Source of the DNA: Chlorokybus atmophyticus | Taxonomy: Eukaryota; Streptophyta; Chlorokybophyceae; Chlorokybales; Chlorokybaceae | DNA length: 64,000 bases | Direction: 5' to 3' | Assembly: GCA_009103225.1 (NCBI GenBank) | Contig: RHPI01003599.1 | Span: forward strand, 18,653 to 82,652 | In this document: in pieces, positions 23,641-34,012 of the stretch | Position numbering within the stretch: position 1 is the first letter of the stretch | Layout of the letters: each line of letters begins with the position of its first letter | The notes under the pieces: generated by a model | The model's database searches: none | Seen by the model: the letters and a program-made list of their open reading frames with translations, nothing else | What the model was told of the DNA's origin: nothing | Program-made: the position numbers and the translations under genes

Positions 23641-25520
23641 CCTTGACCAGTTGATTTTTGTTATTGCTGAGAAAGGGTCCTCCACCTGGTCACTCGCAGC
23701 TGTGCTAACCACCCAAACGCCTTGCCTCCTCCCCCCTGCCTTCTGAAGGTAGTTGACTACCATATGACCGTTGGACGGCACCTCTTTGACCATAACATCC
23801 CAAGGGGGTCATCAAGGTCTTTATCCGAAGGCTCATGCGGAAGTCTAAAGTTAACAATGGACTTGCTGTTGTGGCGCATCTCCAGGACATCCCCTTTTTT
23901 TTGGCCACACAAGCAAGGGGATGTCGGCTGCAGTCACTTTCAACTCTGTGATGTCATACTTGTACGCTCATTAAATTGCTACATCACGGTTGAGCAATAC
24001 CCACACTTGCGTTGCAACTGGTCTCCTCTGATGAGCGTACATTCATCTGCCAAACGTCCAATGCCCTGTGCACCAGTGTCTCTGTCAATCAGGTCATTTC
24101 CTATGGCATCACGCTTTTTAGTATAAGGCCGCACTTGCACATGGATAGTTGACTTCCGTCAATTGAACAGGTTGATCTCAATCACCCAGCATGATGCAAC
24201 AGTTGGGTTCGCCATCTTTACGTTATCAACGCGTCTGCAAATTCCAGTATCAAAGGCTTTACATACAAGACACACGCGTGCATGGCTGTGTCATAAACGG
24301 GACTGGCACTGGACAATGCTTATGAGACTTTAAGTCACAGCAATGGAATGCATAACTTGTAGGCACTATCCACTGTCTATGAGACTTATAGTCATAGCAC
24401 TGGAATGCATAACTTGTAGGCACTATCCAGTGTTTATAAGACTTTAGGTCACATCAATGGAATGCATGGCTCATAGACACTTGATAGTGCCTATGAGAAT
24501 TTAGGGTACAGCAATGGATTGCATAACTCGTAGACTAAACCACACACCTGTAGATGACCCCGTTATACAAATATGCGCGAAACTTGCGTACGCCTAAGGT
24601 GCCAGTGATATTCTCAACGCGTTTGGTTTTCAAGGCCAACGGTCCCTGAAAAAGGATAGGCTTCTTGGTGCTGCCAATAAGGATGCCCTATGCTCTGATT
24701 GATCGCATATGCTCAAAGTCTAACAATTTCTCAGCAAGGGTCTGAAGCTCCATAGCGTGCTTTTGAGTGCGCACTTTGTAATGACAGATACTACATGCTC
24801 CCCTCAAAGGCTGGTAAACCTACTGAGAGTCCGCCGTTATATCATTAGCTCGGTGGCACAACAGCTTTTCAATCCGCTGATCTTCTCGCATGCCATTGAG
24901 CGTCCTCAGAAACCATCTCCTTAATGCACGCCGCATGTAGCTGTTCTCAAACTGCTTCCCGTTGGTGAAGGTGTTAATGTAGTTGGACACAGTGCGCTCT
25001 TGCATTAAACACCAGTACACATCATGACTCCCGTGCCAGATGATGTCCTCCAGAATGTGACCGGCACCGGCCACATGCTTGTTGGGCCTTTTGTAGGTGC
25101 CAAACAGGTTCTCCAAGTAGACCCTCCAACATTGCAAAATAGCGTCAGCAAGTTCCGACAGCTCCGTACTCCAGCCATGTAGGTGAGAGCTGAGGAAGAA
25201 GATGCGGATGAGCGTTTGAAGCACAAAGCTGACATCTTTGGTTGCTTCGTATACCAAATTGGATACAGCATATGGCACAGCATACTGCACGAACAGTTGC
25301 AAGTCTTGAACCAAGCCAGGTGCTTGCTGATGCCTCATGGGAAACGTTTGCTCTTCAAGTCCATGGGGCGTGATATGCCCATCTAGGACAGCCTGTGCTC
25401 CACTTTGGCAATGTTTTCGACATGTTTTAAACTTTTTGCACCAAGCGTACTGTGCACAAAACTCTTGCAAAGCCCTCCAACAACTGGTGCATCGTGTTAT
25501 AGACGAAGTCACGTCAAGGG
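23640..25520 (-). pseudogene. transposase-like relic (large eukaryotic DNA-transposon protein, DUF4218-like C-terminus)
   Basis: The best preserved part is an open frame on the minus strand from about 25520 to 24820. It contains LQLFVQYAVPYAVSNLVYEATKDV, a run of helices, then HGSHDVYWCLMQERTVSNYINTFTNGKQFE, resembling the G..xxYWC..ER...TN.K..E signature of the C-terminal domain carried by En/Spm (CACTA)-like and related transposases. Below 24820 the frame is broken but traces continue (RDAIGNDLIDRDTGAQGIGRLADE; RLPHEPSDKDLDDPLGMLW). The open frame extends upward to 25653 over the 5' leader of the plus-strand gypsy copy, which is probably fortuitous. Family assignment is tentative. No terminal inverted repeats were found. 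Confidence 0.45.
24321..24540. repeat. 57-bp tandem repeat, about four copies
   Basis: Unit starts at 24321, 24378, 24435 and 24492 (TATGAGAC/TATAAGAC/TATGAGAA) are exactly 57 bp apart. Each unit contains TCACAGCAATGGAATGCATAA-like and GGCACTATCCA-like blocks with scattered substitutions. The array sits inside the transposase-like relic and is not coding. Confidence 0.85.
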
Positions 25521-28500
25521 TTATAGTGAGTGCGTCGCATTGTGCATCAGGTAGTGCAGTCTGTATCTGGGGACACATCCCTGTGCATTCGTTGTCACTG
25601 TCATCACATAGTGCACACATAAGCACTAGTGTGGTGAGTGGTAGTGGCATCAAGACATGCAGTAGAGCACAAACACTCTACCCTGCATACACTTTCACCT
25701 GTGGACCAGCTGCATGAGCAGGCCCACCCCGTTCTCTCCAATAAACGACCTCGGCAGCTAGAGCCCAACCTCCAATCTCACCTACGAGCGGACCAGTGAC
25801 GGGAGCAACAATTGCAGCAGCAGAGACTCGCGTTCTGTCTCCGGCGTCACTCCGATCCTGTCTACTCCTCGTTATCGAGCTTCCCCACTCTCGTCCGACA
25901 GTGACAACTACGAGATGGAGTCTTCCAGCTCAACCACGTCCCTGCGCTTTTTCAGACGCGCTGGCACCGCCTCGCTGGACGAATTCATCATTAAGTTCCA
26001 TTCCAAGATGCGACAACAAGCACTGAAGAACAAAGACTAGTCGTATGAGATTTCTTTTTACATTGCTGCTCAGTATCTGGACCATGAAGCACATGATGTC
26101 TGGAAGTCTGCTGCTGAACTGCATCGAGTTGACGGCTATGGCGAGCTCGCCAGCACCATAGCATCTGCGTCACTGCAAAGTCCAGCAGTTTTCTTTCCGC
26201 CTGCCACTCCTACTGCAGTCATCGGTTTGTCCATAGCGGCAGCCATCGACAGGGCAGAGGAGGAGGAACCTGGGTTGGTTATCGTCAACCTAACCCCTGC
26301 AGAGATTGAAATCAAGACAGCTGCACGACGGGCCTGGATCCTGGATCGAATTGCTGTTCTTAAAGATCGACGAACTGCAGCCGTTGAGGTGGGCACACCC
26401 TTACCTTTGGCAACACCTGGCTCTCGTGCGGGAGGCATTGCTTTCACCCTCGGGTCAATCGCATTGCGCGCACTAGCCATCACTGTAGGTGCTGCCATCT
26501 CTGTCTTTCCACTTAAGGACGTATACGCTGCACTTCGTCGCACCTTCCCACCGCAGACTACCAGCAAAGTGGAGGAGCTGAGATGGTTTCGGCGCAAGCC
26601 CAACGAGGACCCTATACGCCTGTACTCCAGACTGGAAGGGCTGTTGAAGGATACTGACTACAAGATCCTCAGTGATGAGGCGACTGCAGCGGTGTATGTC
26701 AATGAGTTGGATGCCACCCTGAGCGAGTCGACGCGCCTGACCCTGAACTACAGCAGGCCCCTTGGCTACACGCTCAAGGAAGCTTTTATGACTGCACAAG
26801 CCATCCATAAGCGCTTGGTGTATGAGAAGGCAGTGCTGGACACCAACCTCAGTGCCTGACGGACTGTAGCCAGCATAACTAACAAGCCTCCTCGCCGCGA
26901 ACGTGGACGGGACGCTCCACCAGCATGCGACAAAGGGAAACGGTCAGCTCATACTGCTTTGCCTGCCCCTGTGCTGTGTCATCGCTATGGACGGCATGGG
27001 CACTACAAAAAGGAGTGCACCGAAGAGTACTCAACCCTAGTCTGCAACTACTGTTACAAGACAGGCCACTTGGAGTCAGTCTGCTGGCCCAAGTTCCCGG
27101 AGTTAGGACCTGCCAACAGCTACAACGGCAACTACTCTGATGGCTACAACAGCAACAACACTGGAGGCCACAACAGCAACAACTCTGGTGGCTACAACAG
27201 CAACCATGCTGGAGGCCATAACAACAACAACAACTACGCCAATGATTGCAAGGAAGAGCAAGGCTACAGGGGAAAGAAACGTCCTCCTCAGCGCAAGGGA
27301 CTGGAAGGACGTCCGCGCGCTGCTGCTGTTGCCGTCAAGGCTCCAGCCAACCCACTAGGATGACCATATTGCTGCCCTCATGGCGCGTATGGCACGCTTT
27401 GAGGAAGACAAGGAGCAGGACTACTGCCTGCTACTCTGCCCGATGGGCATTGATGGCTCCGAAGCCCACGAGAGACACCAGCACTCCGTCGTGCGTATAA
27501 TCATCCCGACGAGCTCGAGGGCAAGCCGCAACATCATCAGCAGCTACCTCCTCTTAAGCCACTAGTGGTGCTGCACCAGCAGCAACAGCTACACCGGCTA
27601 CGACGTCGACTCCGTCAACGTCAGCAGCAACTACACCAGTTGCACAAAAAGTTAGTGCATCAGTGGGCATCGTGACGCCAACACTGGTGAGCACGCTGGC
27701 GACAGCCACTGCTGTCACCGACCTTGCAATAGTAGGTCGCACCGGTCCCGCTCCAACTGCAGGACCACCAATGTCAGCGAGCGTTGAGATCACTCTCGCG
27801 CCACTTAGCGGCACTCTCGCATCCACCGCCGGTGCCATCATCGAGCCCGCTGCCATTGCAGCACGCACGCAGCTACATTGCCCGTCCTCGACGTCATCCA
27901 GGCTGTCCCGCGAGGTCAGCAAGCTGAGCGCGCATGGGAGACCATCATGCGTGGAGCATCTCCCACCACCATTGTTTTTGGGCATGGAGGAGAGCGCACA
28001 CCGCGCGTCGAATGCAGTCATAGCGTCTTCCTAGTGCCTGAATATCACACCCTGCCAGAATTGACTCAGCGGCAACTGGAGGATGAAATCCTCGCCGGCA
28101 CGGCGCCTCCCATTTGAGACCGCATTTTTGTGGTCAGAACACATGTTGTACTGGATTTGGCACTACAGCTGTTCTGGACTCTGCATAACAACATGCAGAC
28201 TGCACCAAGCCAGCCCGCACCAGGCCGTCATGAACCTTTCGAGCCAAGCCCGCTGAACACGTATTGAGACCGGCAACCCAACGTACAGCAGCACATCTGA
28301 TACAGCTGACATGCCTTTGGGTGATAGCGAAGCACGGAGACCCCTCAGTACCGTTCGGCTTTACGAGCGCTAAACCGCTGTAGAACAAGCGTTCACATGG
28401 CGGCAGAACCAAACGAGAGAAATCAACGCTAGAGCGCAAACCCTTGCTACTGCTCGCGCTTCCGTTCTTCAACCGACAATCGCTGGCCCATTGTCCAGCA

Positions 28501-29253
28501 TGACACCTCTCGTCGTTGAGCCCGACATTGACCAGGCGAGGGCGCTGGCCCAACAAACTAGGGGGGTGATCGCCCCTTTACTACCCGCCTTGTTGGACAA
28601 CTTTTCGAACGATCAACGAGATCCAGGGAGAGGCTACCTCACACCACAAGGGTGTACAGAATGGAATGGAGCAGGCTCAGTCAAAGAACAGCAACTTCGC
28701 ACTACGTTGTTTCGACAAGCAGCAATGCTACATCGACAAGAGGGCATCGGCCTGAGACGGATGATGGGGATGCGAGAAGGTGGCAATGCAGCTCGAGCAA
28801 GACTAGTGACTTGGCTAGTCACCAATCACCCCGCAACCCCTCTGTTCGCATACAGCATCAGGTTGTTATGGTTGGACGCCTTCCTTCGCTTGCTACGGCA
28901 AGCCTATGACGAGGTTGCCTCGGCAGCCACTGACATCTTAGAAAGAGCTCAAGAGGCCATACTGAGGCTGCCAGGGGTGGAAGCAGCACAACAATGCAGA
29001 CGCATCGCAGCTGCTTATGAGCAGCATGTCCAATAGCCAGAGATTTACCTCACTGTGCGGGCACGAGCAACAACGGTGCTAGAAGTGGGGGTGGTCAATG
29101 GCAGATGGGATGCCTACATGGCAGGGATCATAAGGGTTCCCACCGTTACCCACGACATAAGAGCGCGGTGTATCTCCAGCCCATGCCTTAAAATTATCGC
29201 TGGAGTGACGTGGTCAACAATCCAGCAGCCACATGGGAAGGTACATTGGTCAG
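25490..29253 (+). pseudogene. Ty3/gypsy-type element, older plus-strand copy: leader, Gag and ORF2 (5' part)
   Basis: This is a decayed copy of the same family as the minus-strand element at 29254-47333. The leader (25490-25713) aligns with the other copy's leader (for example GTAGAGCACAAACACTCTACCC). Gag starts at 25714 (MSRPTPFSP), has stops at about 25758 and 26038 and a frameshift, and then is open at 26227-26859 with FPLKDVYAALRRTFPPQT and LTLNYSRPLGYTLKEAF. Two zinc knuckles follow (about 26977-27082); in the first, the second Cys is Tyr. An Asn/Gly-rich tract follows. ORF2 runs from about 27860 (DVIQAVPRGQQAERAWE) through LPELTQRQLEDEILAGTAP and a long open part (28491-29036) ending at ATWEGTLV. 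The element is cut at 29253 by the inserted minus-strand copy and resumes at 47334. Confidence 0.8.
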
Positions 29254-29495
29254 TGCCGGGTCGAGGGGAGTCGAGGGTCACGCTGTCTCGGACAGCTGCA
29301 TGGACAGCCATGCTGTGCTGAACATGCTGCTGCGCCACCTGTGTAACGCATAGCAAAAACAGAAAGATGACCTCCACCCTCATGGTGACAAGTGCTTCAT
29401 GCAGCTGGTGTGCTGCTGCTGGGTAGTACGGGCAGATGAAGTCGGTGTTCTCTCTGCGAACATGCTGTGCTGTAGCATACAACATCAACAAGCCA
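29254..29495 (-). repeat. terminal repeat segment A (outer copy) of the gypsy-type element
   Basis: A 242-bp segment nearly identical (about four substitutions) to segment A' at 30096-30337. It forms the outer 3' end of the minus-strand element, next to the TCAG target duplication, and ends in CA on the element strand. Confidence 0.85.
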
Positions 29496-30093
29496 CTACG
29501 ATAGGTAGTGCTGTTTACACAGTTCTTTGCGTGAGTGGAAGAGAAATTACATTGTTAAGTGAGGTGAATAAATGTGGTGAATGCAAGCAACACGTGGATG
29601 CCCTGATTGAGGCCAACAAGCGCACCGCGACCAAGTACACAAAGCTCACAGCCAGGACAAGCACAGTGCACAAGAACATGCACAGGCTCTCACACGGTGA
29701 GGGGAATCTTGGGAACCAGGACGGTGTGTTTCGTAGTTCAAGTCGCTTCACAAGCTCTTAGCTTTCTCACTTACAGTGTCACCAGCTGATCCGGTGAACA
29801 CTGTGCCTACTTATACAAGTCAACTCATGACTGTCCAGAACATAAGCTAACGGTCATATCGAGGCTATTTTCACAGGAAATTCCCACTCGATATAGAACC
29901 TGACTTATAACTGAACTCACAGCTGAACAGCTACGCGCGGTGCCTATGTAGACTATGGTCACGAGCTACTCTAGAGACATGACCTAGCTACTGGTCAGAG
30001 ACGCGCGCGGGTTGCCATGCTGGTAAGCCGGGTGAGGGTCTCGCTGTCGGCATGCCCGATGATGACTGGCATGCTTGGGCGATAGGCATGACA
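29496..30093 (-). repeat. terminal repeat segment B (3' side) of the gypsy-type element
   Basis: About 598 bp, matching segment B' at 46742-47333 with roughly twenty substitutions and a few small indels. It is preceded on the element strand by A' through a GACA-GC-TGTC junction and followed by A. Confidence 0.88.
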
Positions 30094-30095
30094 GC

Positions 30096-30337
30096 TGTCG
30101 GGTCGAGGGGAGTCGAGGGTCACGCTGTCTCGGACAGCAGCATGGACAGCCATGCTGTGCTGAACATGCTGCTGCGCCACCTGTGTAACGCGTAGCAAAA
30201 ACAGAAAGATGACCTCCACCCTCATGGTGACAAGTGCTTCGTGCAGCTGGTGTGCTGCTGCTGGGTAGTACGGGCAGATGAAGTCGGTGTTCTCTCTGCG
30301 AACATGCTGTGCTGTAGCATACAACATCAACAAGCCA
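30096..30337 (-). repeat. terminal repeat segment A' (inner copy) with polypurine tract
   Basis: This segment is a second copy of A. On the minus strand it starts immediately after a G7 run (30344-30338, context CCCAGGGGGGG), a good plus-strand priming polypurine tract, and ends at the GC dinucleotide before segment B. Confidence 0.85.
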
Positions 30338-30374
30338 CCCCCCCTGGGCTCTGGGGAAGGTTCCAGCTCCAGAG

Positions 30375-30639
30375 CTCAGCTGCTAACGCAAGTGAGGAGG
30401 GCCGTTGGTACGGCAATCGTCGCACTAATACTCCTCCATAGGTATCGTGTCCAAAGGTGGCTCCAGGCAGTAGCAATGTAGGCCCTTGTTGCAGCCATCG
30501 CAGAGCATCATGAGTGCGTCGTCGCCGGCGCTGCCGCAGTGTTCACAGCGTGTGCTGCGCGCGGGACGAGGGTGCTGGATACGCCCGAAGCCGGCTACGC
30601 AAGGAAGGTGACATGGCGCACAGCTCACCATGTTGTCCT
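30375..30639 (-). pseudogene. C-terminal end of the gypsy integrase polyprotein: PHD finger
   Basis: Reading the minus strand downwards from the small element's insertion point, the frame continues the integrase tail (DNMVSCAPCHLPCV) and then a C4HC3 PHD finger. Its ligands are CEHC, MLCDGC, GLHCYC (His-x2-Cys) and CDDC, with the usual PPLDTIP loop. The conserved Trp before the last CxxC is now TAG (TGG to TAG), breaking the finger in this copy. PHD fingers read histone H3 tails, often H3K4 methylation or the unmodified tail. In many gypsy elements this position is held by a chromodomain, so the PHD finger probably guides integration to chosen chromatin; that role is inferred. Confidence 0.8.
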
Positions 30640-31096
30640 TGTTGAAGGTATTACATGGGTGATGCTTGTATCCGGTCAGCTTGCCCTTCATACAGGAGTC
30701 GAGGGTCGAAGGTACCAGGAAGAAGCGCGTGGACTCCAGACTTAGCAAGACGGTCGAGTCATGACGGACTCCGGACCAGGCTGCTTGGTAGAGCCTTGGG
30801 ACAAATCGCGTAGCTTTGTGCATATGTAAGCTTAGCAGGCGTGGCTTAGCTTGTTGGAAAGCTATGATTGTGAGCTAGACAGCGTAGCTTACAGAACAGC
30901 AATCGGCTGAGTATAGCGCACGCGGTGCTTGCCAATGTAGACGTGTGTAGAGACTGGCGGGGTATAAAGCCCTGACTTGTTGCAATGAAGAAGAGAGGTC
31001 ACGATGTAGCATGTGTGCGGATGCTATGGTGGCAGTAGCAGTCATGCTCTTGTGTTGATGTTGTTGGCGTGTCACTTGCACGTGTGTATGTCAACA
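30640..31096 (+). repeat. 5' LTR of the non-autonomous copia-like element
   Basis: 457 bp, TGTTGA...TCAACA, followed by the initiator-tRNA-Met type primer-binding site. Confidence 0.92.
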
Positions 31097-31229
31097 GGTT
31101 ATGGGCCCACACATGCTTGTGTAGGTTGATGGAGTGTGTTACAATTGTATGTGTAGCTGTAGTTGCTTTGTGGTAGTGTGGGGTTGTGAGGTCTGTGAGC
31201 AGAGAGGGCAACCAACCAAGGCCACCAGC

Positions 31230-31373
31230 ATGGACGGCTCGAAGATTGCGATTGGACTACTGGACGTTGACGACTACAACACTTGGAGTGTGAAGATGGA
31301 GCTACTACTGGCCCACAAGGAGATGCGGAAGTACATGGACCAAGAGGAGGAGATGATGGAGATCATCTGGTGA
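31230..31373 (+). CDS. truncated copia Gag start inside the non-autonomous element
   Basis: ATG at 31230 opens a 47-residue frame (MDGSKIAIGLLDVDDYNTWSVKM, ELLLAHKEMRKYMD) ending in TGA. It matches the N-terminus of copia Gag (L-x-DN-Y-x-x-W) and resembles the start of the full copia element in this window (KLDTDNYNTWCEEM). The rest of the interior (31374-32228) is rich in TGGAGCATGG/GGAAGCG-like repeats with no further coding frame. Such remnants are typical of non-autonomous elements that keep packaging signals near the Gag start. Confidence 0.7.
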   Translation: MDGSKIAIGLLDVDDYNTWSVKMELLLAHKEMRKYMDQEEEMMEIIW

Positions 31374-32228
31374 CTGAAGAAGAGTACGTGAAGTACTTGG
31401 AAGAGGAGGCGTCCTTGATACGTGGGAGCTGAAGATGTCAGCTCGTGTTGCTGAGTGCGAGGAGTACTTGGTGGAGCGTGGTGAAGCGCTTTGAGGAATG
31501 CGAGAGGCAACCCGTGGTAAGCACGTTAATGTGCTTGGTGGAAGGAAGGGGAGCAGATGGCAACCCTTGAGGTCGAGCATGGTGGAGTGTTTGATGGCCC
31601 TTCCGAGAAGGGGAGCGAGGGCAGTCCTTGGTGAAGCACGGTAAAGTGCTTGGTACTTTGGTTGAAGCATGTGGAGTGCTTGGCTGAAGGTGCATGCGAG
31701 GAAGCGAGATGAGCATCCTGGAAGCGTGATCGCTTGGAAGCTGGACATGGAGCATCCTGGAGGCGTGAAGCTTGGAGGCTATACGCAGAAGCATGTGGAC
31801 GTGGACATGAAGATGGCCATGGTGTGCGCAAGGTTGCTGCATTGACAAGGGTGGTTGAGGATGGAGTTTCAAGATACTACAAGGTCATGAGCAACAAGGA
31901 GGCACAAGTAGGTTGCGATAGCGGAGCCCGTGGGAGCTGCAAATGGTGGAAAGCAAGTTGACTAGAGGAGTCATGGGCTGATACCAGCGGCGGAGGCACT
32001 GTCAACGAGGACAGATGCAGCGGGTGCATGAAGGCAACATGTATGTACAGCAAGGAGCAAGGTTGGTGGTCAACCATGAGGCTCGAGTTGCTGTGGAAGT
32101 GAATGAACTCAAGATCATCCATGAGAAGCATGGAGGCATGAGAAAAAGGTGAAGGCTTGCGTGAGAGCAAGCGGTGTGCGTGAGTAATGGAGGAGCTGAT
32201 GTTGAAGGACAAGCTGCCCGCGTGGGAG

Positions 32229-32685
32229 TGTTGAAGGTATTACATGGGTGATGCTTGTATCCGGTCAGCTTGCCCTTCATACAGGAGTCGAGGGTCGAAG
32301 GTACCAGGAAGAAGCGCGTGGACTCCAGACTTAGCAAGACGGTCGAGTTATGACGGACTCCGGACCAGGCTGCTTGGTAGAGCCTTGGGAGAAATCGCGT
32401 AGCTTTGTGAATACGTAAGCTTAGCAGGCGTGGCTTAGCTTGTTGGAAAGCTATGATTGTGAGCTAGACAGCGTAGCTTACAGAACAGCAATCGGCTGAG
32501 TATAGCGCACGCGGTGCTTGCCAATGTAGACGTGTGTAGAGACTGGCGGGGTATAAAGCCCTGACTTGTTGCAATGAAGAAGAGAGGTCACGATGTAGCA
32601 TGTGTGCGGATGCTATGGTGGCAGTAGCAGTCATGCTCTTGTGTTGATGTTGTTGGCGTGTCACTTGCACGTGTGTATGTCAACA
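32229..32685 (+). repeat. 3' LTR of the non-autonomous copia-like element
   Basis: 457 bp, paired with 30640-31096 and followed by the GTCCT target duplication. Confidence 0.92.
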
Positions 32686-32690
32686 GTCCT

Positions 32691-34010
32691 TCAACCTTTC
32701 TCCGTTTGACCAAGGAGATCCAGCACCCCTGTGGGGTACACTTTGAGTACCTTGTAGACGGTGCGGCCTACGGAGGTGTCAAGCGTGTCTTTGGTGGCTG
32801 CCATGCGATAGGCAAAGTCCCCCGCTTGGAACCGCCGTTGGCGCTCCTCGTAGAAGCCGCTGCGTACGCGCTCGTAGCGCAGCGTGTCGCGATGCTGCGC
32901 GATGCGCAGGTTGTTGAAGGCCATGGGGATGGTGCGCTCGAAAAGTGCGGCGCGCGTGGTGATGTCGTGGTGCATCCAGTCAGGGTCGTCAAGGTTGTTC
33001 ACGACGCGATCCACCTCCTGTTGCGCACGGAAGGGGAGCAATGGTGGTCGCCCGAATAGCAGGTAGTACGGGCTGTACTCCCGCAGAGCCGCCTGCTTTG
33101 ACAATCGGTATCCAAGGGCCACCCATGGGAGGTGGTCATCCCAAGTGTTCTTCTCGTACTTCAGCACGTATTTGCGGAGTGCCTTTTTGATGGTCTGTAC
33201 CGTACGTTCGGCGAGGCCGTCGGCTTGAGGGTGATCACGCGAGGTACGGCGGTGGTCGATGCAACATTTGTCCAAGAGGGTGTCGAATTCCCCTCTGAAC
33301 TCAGTACCTTTGTCAGTGATGACCTCGGCGCAACTGCCAAATCGGCTGAGAACGTGAGAGAGGAAGGCCTGAGACACCCCCCTGCTGCTCTTGTCGGGTA
33401 ATGGCACCAGCTCCACCCATTTGGAGAAGTGCTCGATCATGACCAGGATGTAACGGTTGCCACGCGCTGAGGGTGCCAAGTCCCCCAAGATGTCGAGCCC
33501 CCATCGGTAAAAGAGGCCGGAGATAGGGAGTGGGTGCAAGGTGGCGCTACGCGTGTTGAGGCTGGCGCGCACCATGTCACACTGCTGGCAGTGGCTGACG
33601 AACCTTTGCACCTGTTTTGTTAATCCATACCACTAATATTGTGCCCTCACTAGGCTGACTGTACGCTTGACACCGAAGTGTCCAAGCTTAGTGTGGAGGG
33701 AAGTGATGATGCCCTCGCGCGTGACTGGTGTCGGCACTTCCTTGTCTTCGTTGTGGAAGCGGCAATACAGCTTGTCACCTGCTCATCGATAGTGACGGGT
33801 GGGTTGGTTGACCCGGTCCTTCTCTCAAGCGCTCATGCCGGAGGGAAGATGGCCACTTTAAAGAAAGGAGAGTGACGGCTTGTCATGCCATATGTCCTGC
33901 CTAGTGTCGGGGGGCGCCAGCTCTGTGTCATCGACGTTAATGTCGGCTGCGTGGGCGTCTCCCAAGGGTGTGGTTGCCGCAGGGTCGGTAGACTCAAGGG
34001 CAGGAATCGC
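32691..34010 (-). pseudogene. gypsy-type DDE integrase of the minus-strand element
   Basis: An HHCC-type zinc-binding N-terminus is visible at about 33705-33575 (SLHTKLGHFGVKRT, then HCQQCDMVRA), with a TAA and TAG in the stretch above it. The catalytic core is open at 33611-32691. It holds GLDILGDLAPSARGNRYILVMIEHFSKW (first Asp), VITDKGTEF (second Asp) and the DHPQADGLAERTVQTIKKAL segment with the Glu. The C-terminal barrel (GDFAYRM, GRTVYKVLKVYPTGVLDLLG) leads to the small element's insertion point and then the PHD finger; one frameshift lies at that junction. Upstream, the tether region (DIWHDKPSLSFL) is broken by stops. The integrase cuts and joins the element's ends into the host DNA; the 4-bp duplication here fits. 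Confidence 0.9.
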
Positions 34011-34012
34011 CT

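Larger units (their letters stand above)
30640..32685 (+). mobile_element. non-autonomous copia-like element with 457-bp LTRs (TSD GTCCT)
   Basis: LTRs at 30640-31096 and 32229-32685 are both 457 bp, begin TGTTGA, end TCAACA and differ at about four positions. The 5-bp target duplication GTCCT is perfect (30635-30639 and 32686-32690). The primer-binding site GGTTATGGGCCCAC starts at 31097, directly after the first LTR. Just before the second LTR lies AAGCTGCCCGCGTGGGAG, nearly the same as the 3' end of the full copia element at 35265-40173. The 1.1-kb interior codes only for a Gag start. It is inserted in the gypsy element between integrase and PHD finger. Confidence 0.93.

Noticed and set aside
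24321-24540. 57-bp array as a CRISPR
   Set aside because: Units are contiguous without unique spacers and the genome is eukaryotic.
30562-30639. PHD finger as an independent host gene interrupted by the small element
   Set aside because: Removing the small element joins it to the integrase tail within one nucleotide of frame, and the polypurine tract and terminal repeats follow directly, so it belongs to the gypsy element.
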